5,728 nt of DNA from Firmicutes bacterium UBA3871 (GCA_002392265.1 DGGP01000127.1:1-5728); one strand, 5' to 3'. Positions 1 to 5,356 are shown, numbered from the stretch's first letter. Translations and numbers: made by a program. Notes: generated by a model from the sequence alone, not told the origin.

Positions 1-23
1 AGGGGCGCTATAGGGAAAGTCAT
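1..23 (-). CDS. Possible start of a further downstream gene, cut by the window edge
   Basis: An ATG at 23-21 opens a frame (MTFPIAP...) that runs off the window without a stop. Upstream of it, TAAGGA overlaps the TAA stop of the flavoprotein gene and lies 7 nt before the ATG, which is good ribosome-binding spacing and would fit a tightly packed operon. Only seven codons are visible, so no product can be named and the frame could be fortuitous. The call rests on the Shine-Dalgarno match and position alone. Confidence 0.35.
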
Positions 24-33
24 AAAGTTTTCC

Positions 34-546
34 TTACAGGCTTGCGCCGAAATCGCGGGCCTTTTTAAGTGCGGCCTCGGATTTGTTTTCGTCGCCGTGG
101 ACTGTGATGATGCCCATGTCTTTGGCACCGAAATAGCCGATGCATGACTTGTACTGTGAAATGATGGCGTCGTACACGCCCGGACTCTCGGAGCTTAGAA
201 TCATGCCGTACTTCATCGCAGCAGGCTTGCCCGGTGCGTAAAATCTGGTGATGCAGCTCTGCATCTGTCCGGTGAAGGACCAGTAGTGTACGGGGCTTGC
301 CAGAACGACCATGTCGGCAGATGCCATGTCAGGGTAGAGCTTTTGCATGTCATCATTTTGCACGCACTTGCCCGCTCCTGCGCCGTGGCAGTACTCGCAG
401 GCGAGGCAGCCGTTAATCTTCATGTTGCCTACGTTAAAAACTGTGACTTCGTGGCCGGTGCTTTCTGCGCCTTCCTTGAATGCGGCAACAAGTGCTGCGG
501 TGTTGCCGTTTTTTCTCGGGCTTCCGTTTAATACCAGGATTTTCAT
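34..546 (-). CDS. Flavodoxin-fold NAD(P)H-dependent FMN reductase, iron-sulfur flavoprotein-like
   Basis: This 170-residue protein is a probable cytoplasmic flavoprotein that moves electrons through FMN. The N-terminus has the beta strand and phosphate-binding loop of the FMN reductase/flavodoxin-like family (MKILVLNGSPRKNGNT, residues 1-16). A SPVHYW segment follows in the middle of the protein, where the family contacts the flavin ring. Between them lies a cysteine cluster, C47-x2-C50-x2-C53-x7-C61, followed by NDDM. This fits the compact CX2CX2CX4-7C motif that holds a 4Fe-4S cluster in archaeal and bacterial iron-sulfur flavoproteins, so cluster binding is a reasonable inference. The start at 546 is supported by AAGGAG 7 nt upstream. 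The gene begins 21 nt after the Rpn stop with no terminator between them, so it is probably cotranscribed. The electron donor and acceptor cannot be told. Confidence 0.88.
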   Translation of the reverse strand: MKILVLNGSPRKNGNTAALVAAFKEGAESTGHEVTVFNVGNMKINGCLACEYCHGAGAGKCVQNDDMQKLYPDMASADMVVLASPVHYWSFTGQMQSCITRFYAPGKPAAMKYGMILSSESPGVYDAIISQYKSCIGYFGAKDMGIITVHGDENKSEAALKKARDFGASL

Positions 547-567
547 TTAGTATCTCCTTTCATGGGG

Positions 568-798
568 TCATACCTCGTTTTCAGTGTGTTCCGATAGATA
601 TTTTTCGAACTCGGCTTCGGTGAGACCGGATTCTTCGATAGCCTCAGATTTGGATAGTTTGTTTTTGAGGAATAGGGAGATTATGCTTTGGGTTATGCCC
701 TGCTGTATGCCTTGGGTTATGCCTTGCTGTATGCCCTGGGTTATGCCCTTTTCAAAGCCTATTTGTTCATGCATTTTATAGTTCTCTTGTAATGTCAT
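568..798 (-). CDS. Candidate internally translated C-terminal fragment of Rpn (RpnS-like antitoxin)
   Basis: An in-frame ATG at 798-796 inside the Rpn gene (M208 of the long protein) would give a 76-residue product starting MTLQENYKMHEQ. A perfect AGGAGG (813-808) lies 9 nt upstream. The fragment lacks the nuclease core and holds the GITQ/GIQQ repeat helix plus the tail LSKSEAIEESGLTEAEF, which looks like a small helical domain. In E. coli, Rpn genes are reported to make such a short protein by internal initiation. It binds and blocks the full-length toxin through a helix with four-residue repeats whose number varies between strains. The architecture here matches that closely, but translation of the fragment in this organism is inference. 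Confidence 0.55.
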   Translation of the reverse strand: MTLQENYKMHEQIGFEKGITQGIQQGITQGIQQGITQSIISLFLKNKLSKSEAIEESGLTEAEFEKYLSEHTENEV

Positions 799-1419
799 AA
801 ACTTTTCCCTCCTCTCGGCGTTGCTTAAAAGCTTGTTTTTAAGCATTTCAAGCTCAGATACAAAATCGGATTGCACTGTTCCTTTGTTTACATAGTCGAG
901 AAATGCTCTGAGTTCCGGATCCATATCGTCCTTCTCGTATGCAGCATTCAGAAAGATTTTGAAGGTGCCGTCATCATAGTTATAATCCGGGTAATCTTCG
1001 AGCTTTATCCTTGCGACATACCTGTAGTCGCCTTTTTCGAACGGATCAAATGTGCAAATGAAAATAATATATCCGTCCTTTAGTTTGTCGTATGCAGTTC
1101 CCTGCCCAAGAGCTTCAAGGTCTAGCAGACTTTGATAGTATCTGGCTCTTTTAGGGAAGTTGTCATTGCTGTATCTCTGCATTTCAACATCATAGACAGA
1201 GTTCTCATCATCCTCGAAAATTACGTCAAATCGCACGCCTTTGCCGTCAACACTCTCTTTGACGCTTTTCTGTGCTTGTACTTTGACAATTTTCTTGATT
1301 TTTCGGCCGATTGCAAGTTCGGCGATTTTCTTGCAGACGTGAGGATTTTCTGTCAGAATGCTGCAGAAAACATAATCGTTTGCGAATGTGAAATCCCTTA
1401 ATCCCTCTTGAATTTCCAT
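568..1419 (-). CDS. Rpn family recombination-promoting nuclease / putative transposase (PD-(D/E)XK)
   Basis: This 283-residue protein belongs to the Rpn/PD-(D/E)XK family often annotated as a putative transposase. Visible family marks are the N-terminal NDYVF (residues 14-18), RFDVIF with the likely metal-binding D65, and YDVEMQ with E79-x-Q81, the ExQ form of the active site. An RARYYQSLLDLEALGQG segment follows, then a long helical C-terminal part. Near the C-terminus, residues 221-244 are GFEK followed by five GITQ/GIQQ repeats. Rpn proteins are DNA endonucleases, and some act as antiphage toxins held in check by their own C-terminal fragment. An ATG at 1437 is in frame, but 1419 is preferred because AAAGGAG sits 8 nt before it and would otherwise be coding sequence. 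A strong promoter lies at 1512-1541. No transposon ends flank the gene. Confidence 0.88.
   Translation of the reverse strand: MEIQEGLRDFTFANDYVFCSILTENPHVCKKIAELAIGRKIKKIVKVQAQKSVKESVDGKGVRFDVIFEDDENSVYDVEMQRYSNDNFPKRARYYQSLLDLEALGQGTAYDKLKDGYIIFICTFDPFEKGDYRYVARIKLEDYPDYNYDDGTFKIFLNAAYEKDDMDPELRAFLDYVNKGTVQSDFVSELEMLKNKLLSNAERREKFMTLQENYKMHEQIGFEKGITQGIQQGITQGIQQGITQSIISLFLKNKLSKSEAIEESGLTEAEFEKYLSEHTENEV
688..747 (-). repeat. Five-copy 12-bp tandem repeat coding GITQ/GIQQ in Rpn
   Basis: Five 12-bp units alternate between two forms on the plus strand: YTGGGTTATGCC (coding GITQ) and YTGCTGTATGCC (coding GIQQ). This gives a 24-bp higher-order period, and copies 688-711 and 712-735 differ at a single base. 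The near-identity suggests recent slippage or recombination, so copy number may vary between strains. Changes by whole units keep the reading frame and would lengthen or shorten a helix in both the full protein and the internal fragment. Confidence 0.9.
796..813 (-). promoter_or_regulatory. Internal Shine-Dalgarno and start codon within the Rpn gene
   Basis: Reading the minus strand, AGGAGG (813-808) is followed by GAAAAGTTT and then ATG (798-796). The core is a full six-base match to the anti-Shine-Dalgarno sequence with 9-nt spacing, at least as good as the sites in front of the annotated genes here. It is encoded as the Arg-Arg of ERREKFM. AGG codons occur elsewhere in the gene, so codon use alone does not prove selection for the site. 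Confidence 0.6.
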
Positions 1420-1511
1420 GATTTCTTCTCCTTTCATCTTAACAATTTTTAATCTCTATCGCAAGTATTATTTGTACTTTAAGGATTTTGCCAGTTCGTT
1501 CTTGTGTTTCC

Positions 1512-1541
1512 ATTATATTCCATAAAATATTTCAGCGTCAA
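1512..1541 (-). promoter_or_regulatory. Strong sigma-A-type promoter for the Rpn gene
   Basis: On the minus strand TTGACG (1541-1536) and TATAAT (1517-1512) are separated by 18 bp, matching the consensus at 5/6 and 6/6. Transcription would start near 1505 and leave a leader of about 86 nt before the ATG at 1419. A GGGGACAG repeat copy ends just upstream of the -35 box. The promoter probably also serves the flavoprotein gene downstream. Confidence 0.75.
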
Positions 1542-1560
1542 GGCTAACTTGGGGACAGGC
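1542..1560. repeat. Solo copy of the GGGGACAG repeat motif
   Basis: The plus strand reads GGCTAACTTGGGGACAGGC. It shares GGCTAAYTTGG with the right arm of the large inverted repeat at 5441 and TTGGGGACAG with its inner arms. It has no inverted partner nearby, so it appears to be a single or degraded copy. It abuts the -35 box of the Rpn promoter. Confidence 0.6.
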
Positions 1561-1582
1561 GGAACCGCAGAAAATCCAAAAT

Positions 1583-1621
1583 TATGCACTAAATGGTGGT
1601 TTCTTCATATAATAGTGCATA
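1583..1621. repeat. Hairpin 1 with TATGCACTA/TAGTGCATA arms
   Basis: Perfect 9-bp inverted arms, TATGCACTA at 1583-1591 and TAGTGCATA at 1613-1621, flank a 21-nt loop. The same 9-mer pair recurs in hairpin 2 at 1738-1782, so the four arms could pair within or between hairpins. No T-run follows on either strand, so this one does not look like a terminator. Confidence 0.65.
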
Positions 1622-1737
1622 GAAAAATCGGGAATCCGGTCATTTGGAAGTAAAAATCAGGGGTTTTAGACCGAAATTCGTGGATTAATTACAGCTTATT
1701 AGCATTTATGAGAATAATTGTCAGAAAAATGGAAATT
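1622..1737. other. AT-rich non-coding spacer between two related hairpins
   Basis: The gene-free stretch 1438-1799 holds the Rpn leader and promoter, one GGGGACAG copy and two TGCACTA hairpins. The 116 bp between the hairpins has no credible reading frame, RNA gene or clear inverted repeat. Together with the hairpins it could be one roughly 200-bp element (1583-1782), but no target-site duplication is evident. Confidence 0.5.
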
Positions 1738-1784
1738 AAATATGCACTACTTTACCAATTTACCGGCAAGTAGTGCATATTTTT
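1738..1784. terminator. Hairpin 2: 15-bp TGCACTA stem, possible terminator of the lipoprotein gene
   Basis: A perfect 15-bp inverted repeat (1738-1752 with 1768-1782) encloses a 15-nt loop, 17 nt after the lipoprotein stop. On the plus strand the 3' arm runs into five Ts (1780-1784). On the minus strand it continues into TTTAATTTCC. Its position suits transcription termination of the lipoprotein gene, although the stem is AT-rich and the minus-strand U-run is interrupted. Its core arms match hairpin 1, so it may instead be part of a repeated element. Confidence 0.5.
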
Positions 1785-1799
1785 CACATAGTCACTAAA

Positions 1800-2303
1800 T
1801 TACGAATAAACCCCAACTTCTTCGGCGATGCCGTTTTCCACCTTGATTTCAAAGCCGAGGCCTGAGTTCATCAGGTCGCTCATGAATTCCTGGAATTCGG
1901 TCTGCGTGCTGTATCCGCGCACACCGTCACTGCCGCCTGTGCGGTATTCGGTGTTTTCGTTGACAGCGAATGTGTAGATACCGTGCTCAATGCGGCCCAG
2001 CTCTTCCCAATCGTCGTTCAGCTTCACAAATGATGCCTCAAGGATAATGCGGTCTTCTCTGAACTCGATGCCGTTTGCGTAGTAGTCGTCTTCGCTTTGC
2101 GGTGAGTCATTGAGAACAGTCATATAGAACCCATCTTCGAGGTCGGTTTTCACGCCGGTTGCAGGTGCCTGCGCGGCATAATCGCTTGTGTCTGCCGCCG
2201 GAGTCTGATCCGATGCAGGCGCAGGTGCAGGCTCGCTATCGCCGCAAGCGCATATTGCAAACATCATGGCTATAATGCAAAGAATTGCAAATAGTTTTTT
2301 CAT
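1800..2303 (-). CDS. Small secreted lipoprotein of unknown function
   Basis: This 167-residue protein has a clear lipoprotein signal: MKK, a hydrophobic run, then ICAC with C20 as the lipidated cysteine and G21-D22 after it. It should be anchored to the outer face of the cell membrane. Residues 22-48 form an Ala/Pro/Asp-rich linker (EPAPAPASDQTPAADTSD). The remaining 115 or so residues, from GVKTDLEDGFYMTVLND to the C-terminal GVYS, are acidic and look beta-rich. I do not recognise this domain. GAGGGG sits 6 nt before the ATG, and a good promoter is at 2346-2374. It is flanked by a terminator upstream and a hairpin downstream, so it is probably a single-gene unit. Confidence 0.85.
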   Translation of the reverse strand: MKKLFAILCIIAMMFAICACGDSEPAPAPASDQTPAADTSDYAAQAPATGVKTDLEDGFYMTVLNDSPQSEDDYYANGIEFREDRIILEASFVKLNDDWEELGRIEHGIYTFAVNENTEYRTGGSDGVRGYSTQTEFQEFMSDLMNSGLGFEIKVENGIAEEVGVYS

Positions 2304-2345
2304 TTTAATCCCCTCTTTTCGGTTGTTTTATTTTTTTGCGCTTCT

Positions 2346-2374
2346 ATAATAGCAGATATTTAGACTTGAATCAA
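2346..2374 (-). promoter_or_regulatory. Promoter for the lipoprotein gene
   Basis: On the minus strand TTGATT (2374-2369) and TATTAT (2351-2346) are spaced by exactly 17 bp, matching the consensus at 4/6 and 5/6. The -35 box begins directly after the T-tract of the upstream terminator. A start near 2339 would leave a leader of about 36 nt. Confidence 0.65.
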
Positions 2375-2375
2375 T

Positions 2376-2400
2376 AAAAACGCCCGCCTGATGGCGAGTG
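2376..2400 (-). terminator. Rho-independent terminator after the nitroreductase gene
   Basis: On the minus strand a GC-rich stem, CTCGCC pairing with GGCGGG around the loop ATCA with one G-T wobble, is followed by CG and five Ts. It lies 28 nt after the nitroreductase stop and immediately before the lipoprotein promoter. It probably ends the holA-transporter-nitroreductase transcript. Confidence 0.8.
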
Positions 2401-2428
2401 GATTCGGCTAGCCGTTAATTTTCATGGG

Positions 2429-3160
2429 TTATTTTGAGATATATTGCTTCAGGTATTCCGCTACGGAGCGGCTCATTTCATTAGAGAAATCTGAGTTGTA
2501 CTTTCTGTTGCAAAACGCCGTCAGCCAGTCTTCGTAAGTCTTTTCGCCGCTTTTGCCCGAAAGCATTTCCCTAAGCTCCGCTGCGTCCATATGACGATAG
2601 GTGTTTTCGTGGACGATGTGCTTCATGTCCACGCGCTGCGGCTTTTTTCTGTTTTTCTGCTGCTCCGTCGGGTAGCCGAAAACAAGCAGTGCCGCCGGGA
2701 ATACGTATTCGGGCAGGGCCAGAAGCTTCCTTACCTGCTCGCAGTTTTCCATAATGTCGCCGATGTAGCAAGAGCCGATGCCAAGGCTCTCAGCCGCCAC
2801 AACAGAGTTCTGTGCGGCGATAAGGGCGTCGTCTATGGCAAGCAGCAGATCGCTTGCTGCGGGATCTCGCGGAGCACAGCCCACCGATTTATAAGCCTCG
2901 TACCACTTGAGGCAGTCTGCGAGAAAGACCAGCACCAGCTTGCCGGTGGCGATGAAGGGCTGGTGGTCGCAGGCTGAGGCGAGGGCTTGCTTCAGGGCCT
3001 CGTCGGTGACGTTTATTATTGTGTAGAGCTGCTGGTTGCCGGCGGTCGGGGCCTGAGCAGCCGACTGCAGAATCAGGTCGATTTTCTCGGGCTCGATTGC
3101 GCGGTCTTCATAAGCTCTGACAGATTTTCTGTTAAAGAGTTCTGTGATTGTTGTATTCAT
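2429..3160 (-). CDS. NfsA/FRP-like nitroreductase family flavoprotein
   Basis: This 243-residue protein is of the size and layout of oxygen-insensitive NAD(P)H nitroreductases and flavin reductases of the NfsA/FRP type, which use FMN to reduce nitro compounds, quinones or flavins. Visible marks are the N-terminal FMN-phosphate motif RKSVRAY (residues 11-17), APTAGNQQ (37-44), the GIGSCYIGD loop (127-135), a VFGYP strand and a basic stretch RKKPQR. A long C-terminal helical extension follows, as in NfsA. An in-frame TTG at 3193 would add 11 residues, but the ATG at 3160 is preferred because GAGGG lies 8 nt upstream. That ATG is only 4 nt past the transporter's stop, which implies translational coupling. 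The physiological substrate cannot be told. Confidence 0.9.
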   Translation of the reverse strand: MNTTITELFNRKSVRAYEDRAIEPEKIDLILQSAAQAPTAGNQQLYTIINVTDEALKQALASACDHQPFIATGKLVLVFLADCLKWYEAYKSVGCAPRDPAASDLLLAIDDALIAAQNSVVAAESLGIGSCYIGDIMENCEQVRKLLALPEYVFPAALLVFGYPTEQQKNRKKPQRVDMKHIVHENTYRHMDAAELREMLSGKSGEKTYEDWLTAFCNRKYNSDFSNEMSRSVAEYLKQYISK

Positions 3161-3164
3161 TTGA

Positions 3165-4046
3165 TTAACCCTCTTTTCTTTTTTTCTTGCCAAAATCTAT
3201 TTCCATAACAAACAGGCTGCCAATCATCAGCACTGCGCCGACATATGCACGCGGAAGCAAGACTTCGCCGGCGATGAAGTAAGCTGCGATGCCTGAAAAG
3301 ACAGGCTCGAGAGCGAAGATGACGCCCACATGGTTCGGTGAAGTGTACTGCTGCGCCACGGCTTGCACAATAAAGGACAGGCCGGTGCAAAAGATTGCAA
3401 GGAAGATTGCGGCAGCCCAGACCTTGCCGCTTTGCGGAATTGAAGGGGTTTTGTGCAGCGCAAGGTCGAGAATCAGCATGTAAACTCCTACCAGGCCCAG
3501 CTGAAATACGCCCAGCTGGAAAGCGTTGACCTTCTCGTTTTTAACGGCGTTGTCCGTGATTTGCAGGTGGAAGGCATATGAAACCGCGCAGCCCAGGCAG
3601 AAAATGTCACCGAGAGCGGGTTTGAAGCTCGAATCGAGCGAAATCAAGCCAATTCCAACCATGCAGATGATCACAACGGGGATAATCTTCTTTTCGGGGC
3701 GTTTTTTGAACACCAGAAAGCCCAGAATCGGCGTGAATACAGTCGAAAGGGCATTTAAAAAGCCGCAGTTTGACAGGCTGGTGTACATTACGCCGTATGT
3801 GGCTGTGATGTATACAATCGTCAGCGCAATCGATACAAAAAAGGCATAGCGCAGTGTTTCTCGGCTCGGATGCTGCATTTTCTTAAAGGCTGCGATATAG
3901 GCGACGCCGAATGCGACGAGGAATCTCAAGGCATTCAGTCCCATATTTGTCATTTCGGAAAGGCAAACATCTATAAGAATGTACGATACGCCCCAGCAAA
4001 GGGTTACTATCAGTAGCCCTATATCTGCTTTCAAACTGTTTTTCAT
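3165..4046 (-). CDS. DMT superfamily EamA-type transporter
   Basis: This 293-residue integral membrane protein has about ten hydrophobic helices in two similar halves, the two-EamA-domain layout of drug/metabolite transporters. Helices lie roughly at 8-28, 36-53, 66-86, 92-113, 120-137, 144-160, 174-193, 207-227, 240-260 and 265-284. The first helix carries the family WGVSYI signature. The ninth carries LEPVFSGIAAYFIAGE, the conserved Pro and Glu pattern of the second repeat. A basic tail (KKKRKEG) should face the cytoplasm. Family members export amino acids, metabolites or drugs, and the cargo here is unknown. The ATG at 4046 has AAAGG 6 nt upstream. The gene starts 37 nt after holA with no terminator between them, so it probably shares the holA transcript. 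Confidence 0.9.
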   Translation of the reverse strand: MKNSLKADIGLLIVTLCWGVSYILIDVCLSEMTNMGLNALRFLVAFGVAYIAAFKKMQHPSRETLRYAFFVSIALTIVYITATYGVMYTSLSNCGFLNALSTVFTPILGFLVFKKRPEKKIIPVVIICMVGIGLISLDSSFKPALGDIFCLGCAVSYAFHLQITDNAVKNEKVNAFQLGVFQLGLVGVYMLILDLALHKTPSIPQSGKVWAAAIFLAIFCTGLSFIVQAVAQQYTSPNHVGVIFALEPVFSGIAAYFIAGEVLLPRAYVGAVLMIGSLFVMEIDFGKKKRKEG

Positions 4047-4083
4047 AACTTACCTTTCTGTACGGTTTGGGTCGTTTTGGGGA

Positions 4084-5214
4084 TTAGACGTTTGCGATAA
4101 ACATCTCGAGCGCCAGCGTGTCGCTGATCAGCCCCTTTTTTACGTTTCCATCTATTTCATAAGCTGTTTTGCACATGGCTTTCAGCTGTTTAACATTGAA
4201 ATTGTCCGAAAAGCCCCATGCCTTTTCGACCTGATAAGGGTGTGCGGATATGTTTGCCTGACATTCTTTCAGGTTCATACCTTCGCTGCGCATTTCCTTT
4301 ACAAAGAGTATCATTTCGAGGTTTCGGATTATCAGGGCTAGGATTCCGAAGGTGCCACCCTCACCTGTGTCTGAGGCGAGGCTGTTGAACATCAGCCTGT
4401 AGGCATCGTCCTTTCGGCCGGTGGTTATCGCATCAAGCATTTTGAAAACATCGTTTTCGCGGTTTCCCGAAATTGCGCTTGCGACATCCGCAGAGCTGAT
4501 ATTTTCGGTTTTTGAAAGTGCGATAACTTTGTTTATGTCGTTTTCAAGATTCAGAAGCGTGTAGCTCGAATCCTTGTCGGCATATCCGCTGAGTCTGATT
4601 ATTTCGTCGTAGATTTCAGGTCTGGCTGCTTTACCGGCATTTTTCAGCCTTTTTTCAATGAAACGGCGTAGATCCGCGCCCTTCAGTTTTTTCATTGCAT
4701 AGATTTTTCCCGAGCTTTCGACAGCCTTTACGAATTTTGACCGGGAATCCGGGATTCCACAGGTAAAGATCAGGATTGTCGATTCGGGTACTGTAGGCAG
4801 GTAATCGCACAGGGCATTCATCTCTTCGTCGGAGTCAAAGCCTGCCGCAGGTTCGTCGTCATTTTTTTCGTCCTTTTTCTTTTTTTTGACTCCCTCCGCA
4901 TAGAAAAAGTCCTCTACCAGAACCACTCTTTTCTCTGAAAGCATGGAAACTGTATCGCAAGCCTCAACTATGTTTGAAAGGCCGAATTTTTTCTCGTCAA
5001 GCCTAGTAAAATCAAGTGCTGCGGTAGCTTCGTTAACAAAACGCTTGATAATCGTGTTTACATACCACTGAACAAGATAGCGCTCATCTCCGCAAAGTAA
5101 AATTACGCTGGGCACCTGTCCTGACTTGATATCATTTTTGAGCAGATTATACCCATCCTCAATTCCTTTGTAACCGTCATTTTTTGCTTTGTCGAATTTC
5201 TTTTTTGTTGCCAA
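4084..5214 (-). CDS. holA: DNA polymerase III subunit delta (clamp loader)
   Basis: This 376-residue protein is the delta subunit of the clamp loader, which opens the beta sliding clamp during loading at the replication fork. The start of the family domain is visible at residues 36-47 (SVILLCGDERYL). ACDTVSMLSEKRVVLVED follows at 85-102, then the ILIFTCGIPDSRSKF segment and the helical C-terminal collar domain. Its position directly after comEC is a common Firmicutes order. It is longer than the usual 330-350 residues because of an N-terminal extension of about 30 residues and a charged insertion at 109-130 (KKKKKDEKNDDE). The start is a TTG at 5214: a stop (TAG) lies nine bases upstream in frame, no other start occurs before the conserved domain, and only a weak GCGGTAG precedes it. 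Confidence 0.93.
   Translation of the reverse strand: MATKKKFDKAKNDGYKGIEDGYNLLKNDIKSGQVPSVILLCGDERYLVQWYVNTIIKRFVNEATAALDFTRLDEKKFGLSNIVEACDTVSMLSEKRVVLVEDFFYAEGVKKKKKDEKNDDEPAAGFDSDEEMNALCDYLPTVPESTILIFTCGIPDSRSKFVKAVESSGKIYAMKKLKGADLRRFIEKRLKNAGKAARPEIYDEIIRLSGYADKDSSYTLLNLENDINKVIALSKTENISSADVASAISGNRENDVFKMLDAITTGRKDDAYRLMFNSLASDTGEGGTFGILALIIRNLEMILFVKEMRSEGMNLKECQANISAHPYQVEKAWGFSDNFNVKQLKAMCKTAYEIDGNVKKGLISDTLALEMFIANV
4879..4897 (-). other. Slippery A-AAA-AAG heptamer with upstream SD-like sequence in holA
   Basis: On the minus strand GGAGGGAG (4897-4890) is followed shortly by a run of eight As and a G. The heptamer A-AAA-AAG (4885-4879) is in the phase that permits -1 ribosomal frameshifting, the same heptamer used in E. 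coli dnaX. A -1 shift would add about six codons and stop at a TGA, giving a delta fragment of about 118 residues. SD-to-heptamer spacing (6 nt from GGAGGG) is shorter than in dnaX, and no clear downstream stem was identified. Function is conjecture. Confidence 0.3.
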
Positions 5215-5221
5215 TTTTTTC

Positions 5222-5277
5222 TACCGCTTTCTAACGAATTTTACCGCTTATTATATCGCTTTTATTACCGCTTATTA
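5222..5277 (-). repeat. 12-bp tandem repeat in the holA leader
   Basis: On the plus strand three adjacent 12-mers, TACCGCTTATTA (5242), TATCGCTTTTAT (5254) and TACCGCTTATTA (5266), are followed toward holA by a separate copy TACCGCTTTCTA (5222). On the holA sense strand each reads TAATAAGCGGTA or similar. The last copy supplies the GCGGTAG that serves as the only ribosome-binding candidate before the TTG start. Two units also contain TATAAT on the sense strand. Confidence 0.7.
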
Positions 5278-5309
5278 TAATAGAACATTATATATATAAA
5301 CATATATTG

Positions 5310-5337
5310 ATTATACAAAAAAACTCCCAAATTTGAA
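5310..5337 (-). promoter_or_regulatory. Probable promoter for holA
   Basis: On the minus strand TTCAAA (5337-5332) and a perfect TATAAT (5315-5310) are 16 bp apart. Transcription would start near 5303 and leave a leader of about 90 nt that includes the 12-bp repeats. The surrounding DNA is very AT-rich, so other TATAAT boxes nearby (in the repeats) are competing candidates. Confidence 0.5.
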
Positions 5338-5356
5338 ACATCCAATTTAAGACGCA

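Noticed and set aside
688..747. Short repeats as a CRISPR array
   Set aside because: The units are contiguous 12-mers with no unique spacers and are in-frame coding sequence.
568..1419. Rpn gene as part of an insertion sequence
   Set aside because: No terminal inverted repeats or target duplications flank the gene; the transposase label is a family legacy name.
1420..1437. Upstream in-frame ATG for the Rpn gene
   Set aside because: The next ATG at 1419 has AAAGGAG at ideal spacing, and that SD would be coding sequence if the upstream ATG were used.
2591..2977. Plus-strand open frame of 128 codons
   Set aside because: It lies wholly antisense to the nitroreductase gene, has no credible RBS or family motif, and its length is explained by the codon pattern of the real gene.
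3161..3193. Upstream TTG start for the nitroreductase
   Set aside because: It would overlap the transporter's coding end and add an unconserved basic stretch; the ATG at 3160 has a good SD.
3526..3849. Plus-strand open frame of 107 codons
   Set aside because: It is antisense to the EamA transporter, and the translation shows no recognisable domain.
3979..4341. Plus-strand open frame of 120 codons
   Set aside because: It spans the antisense of two real genes (transporter start and holA end) and resembles no known protein.
4744..4758. Perfect 7-bp inverted repeat GGAATCC-G-GGATTCC in holA
   Set aside because: It lies inside coding sequence, has a one-base centre and cannot form a hairpin with a workable loop; probably chance.
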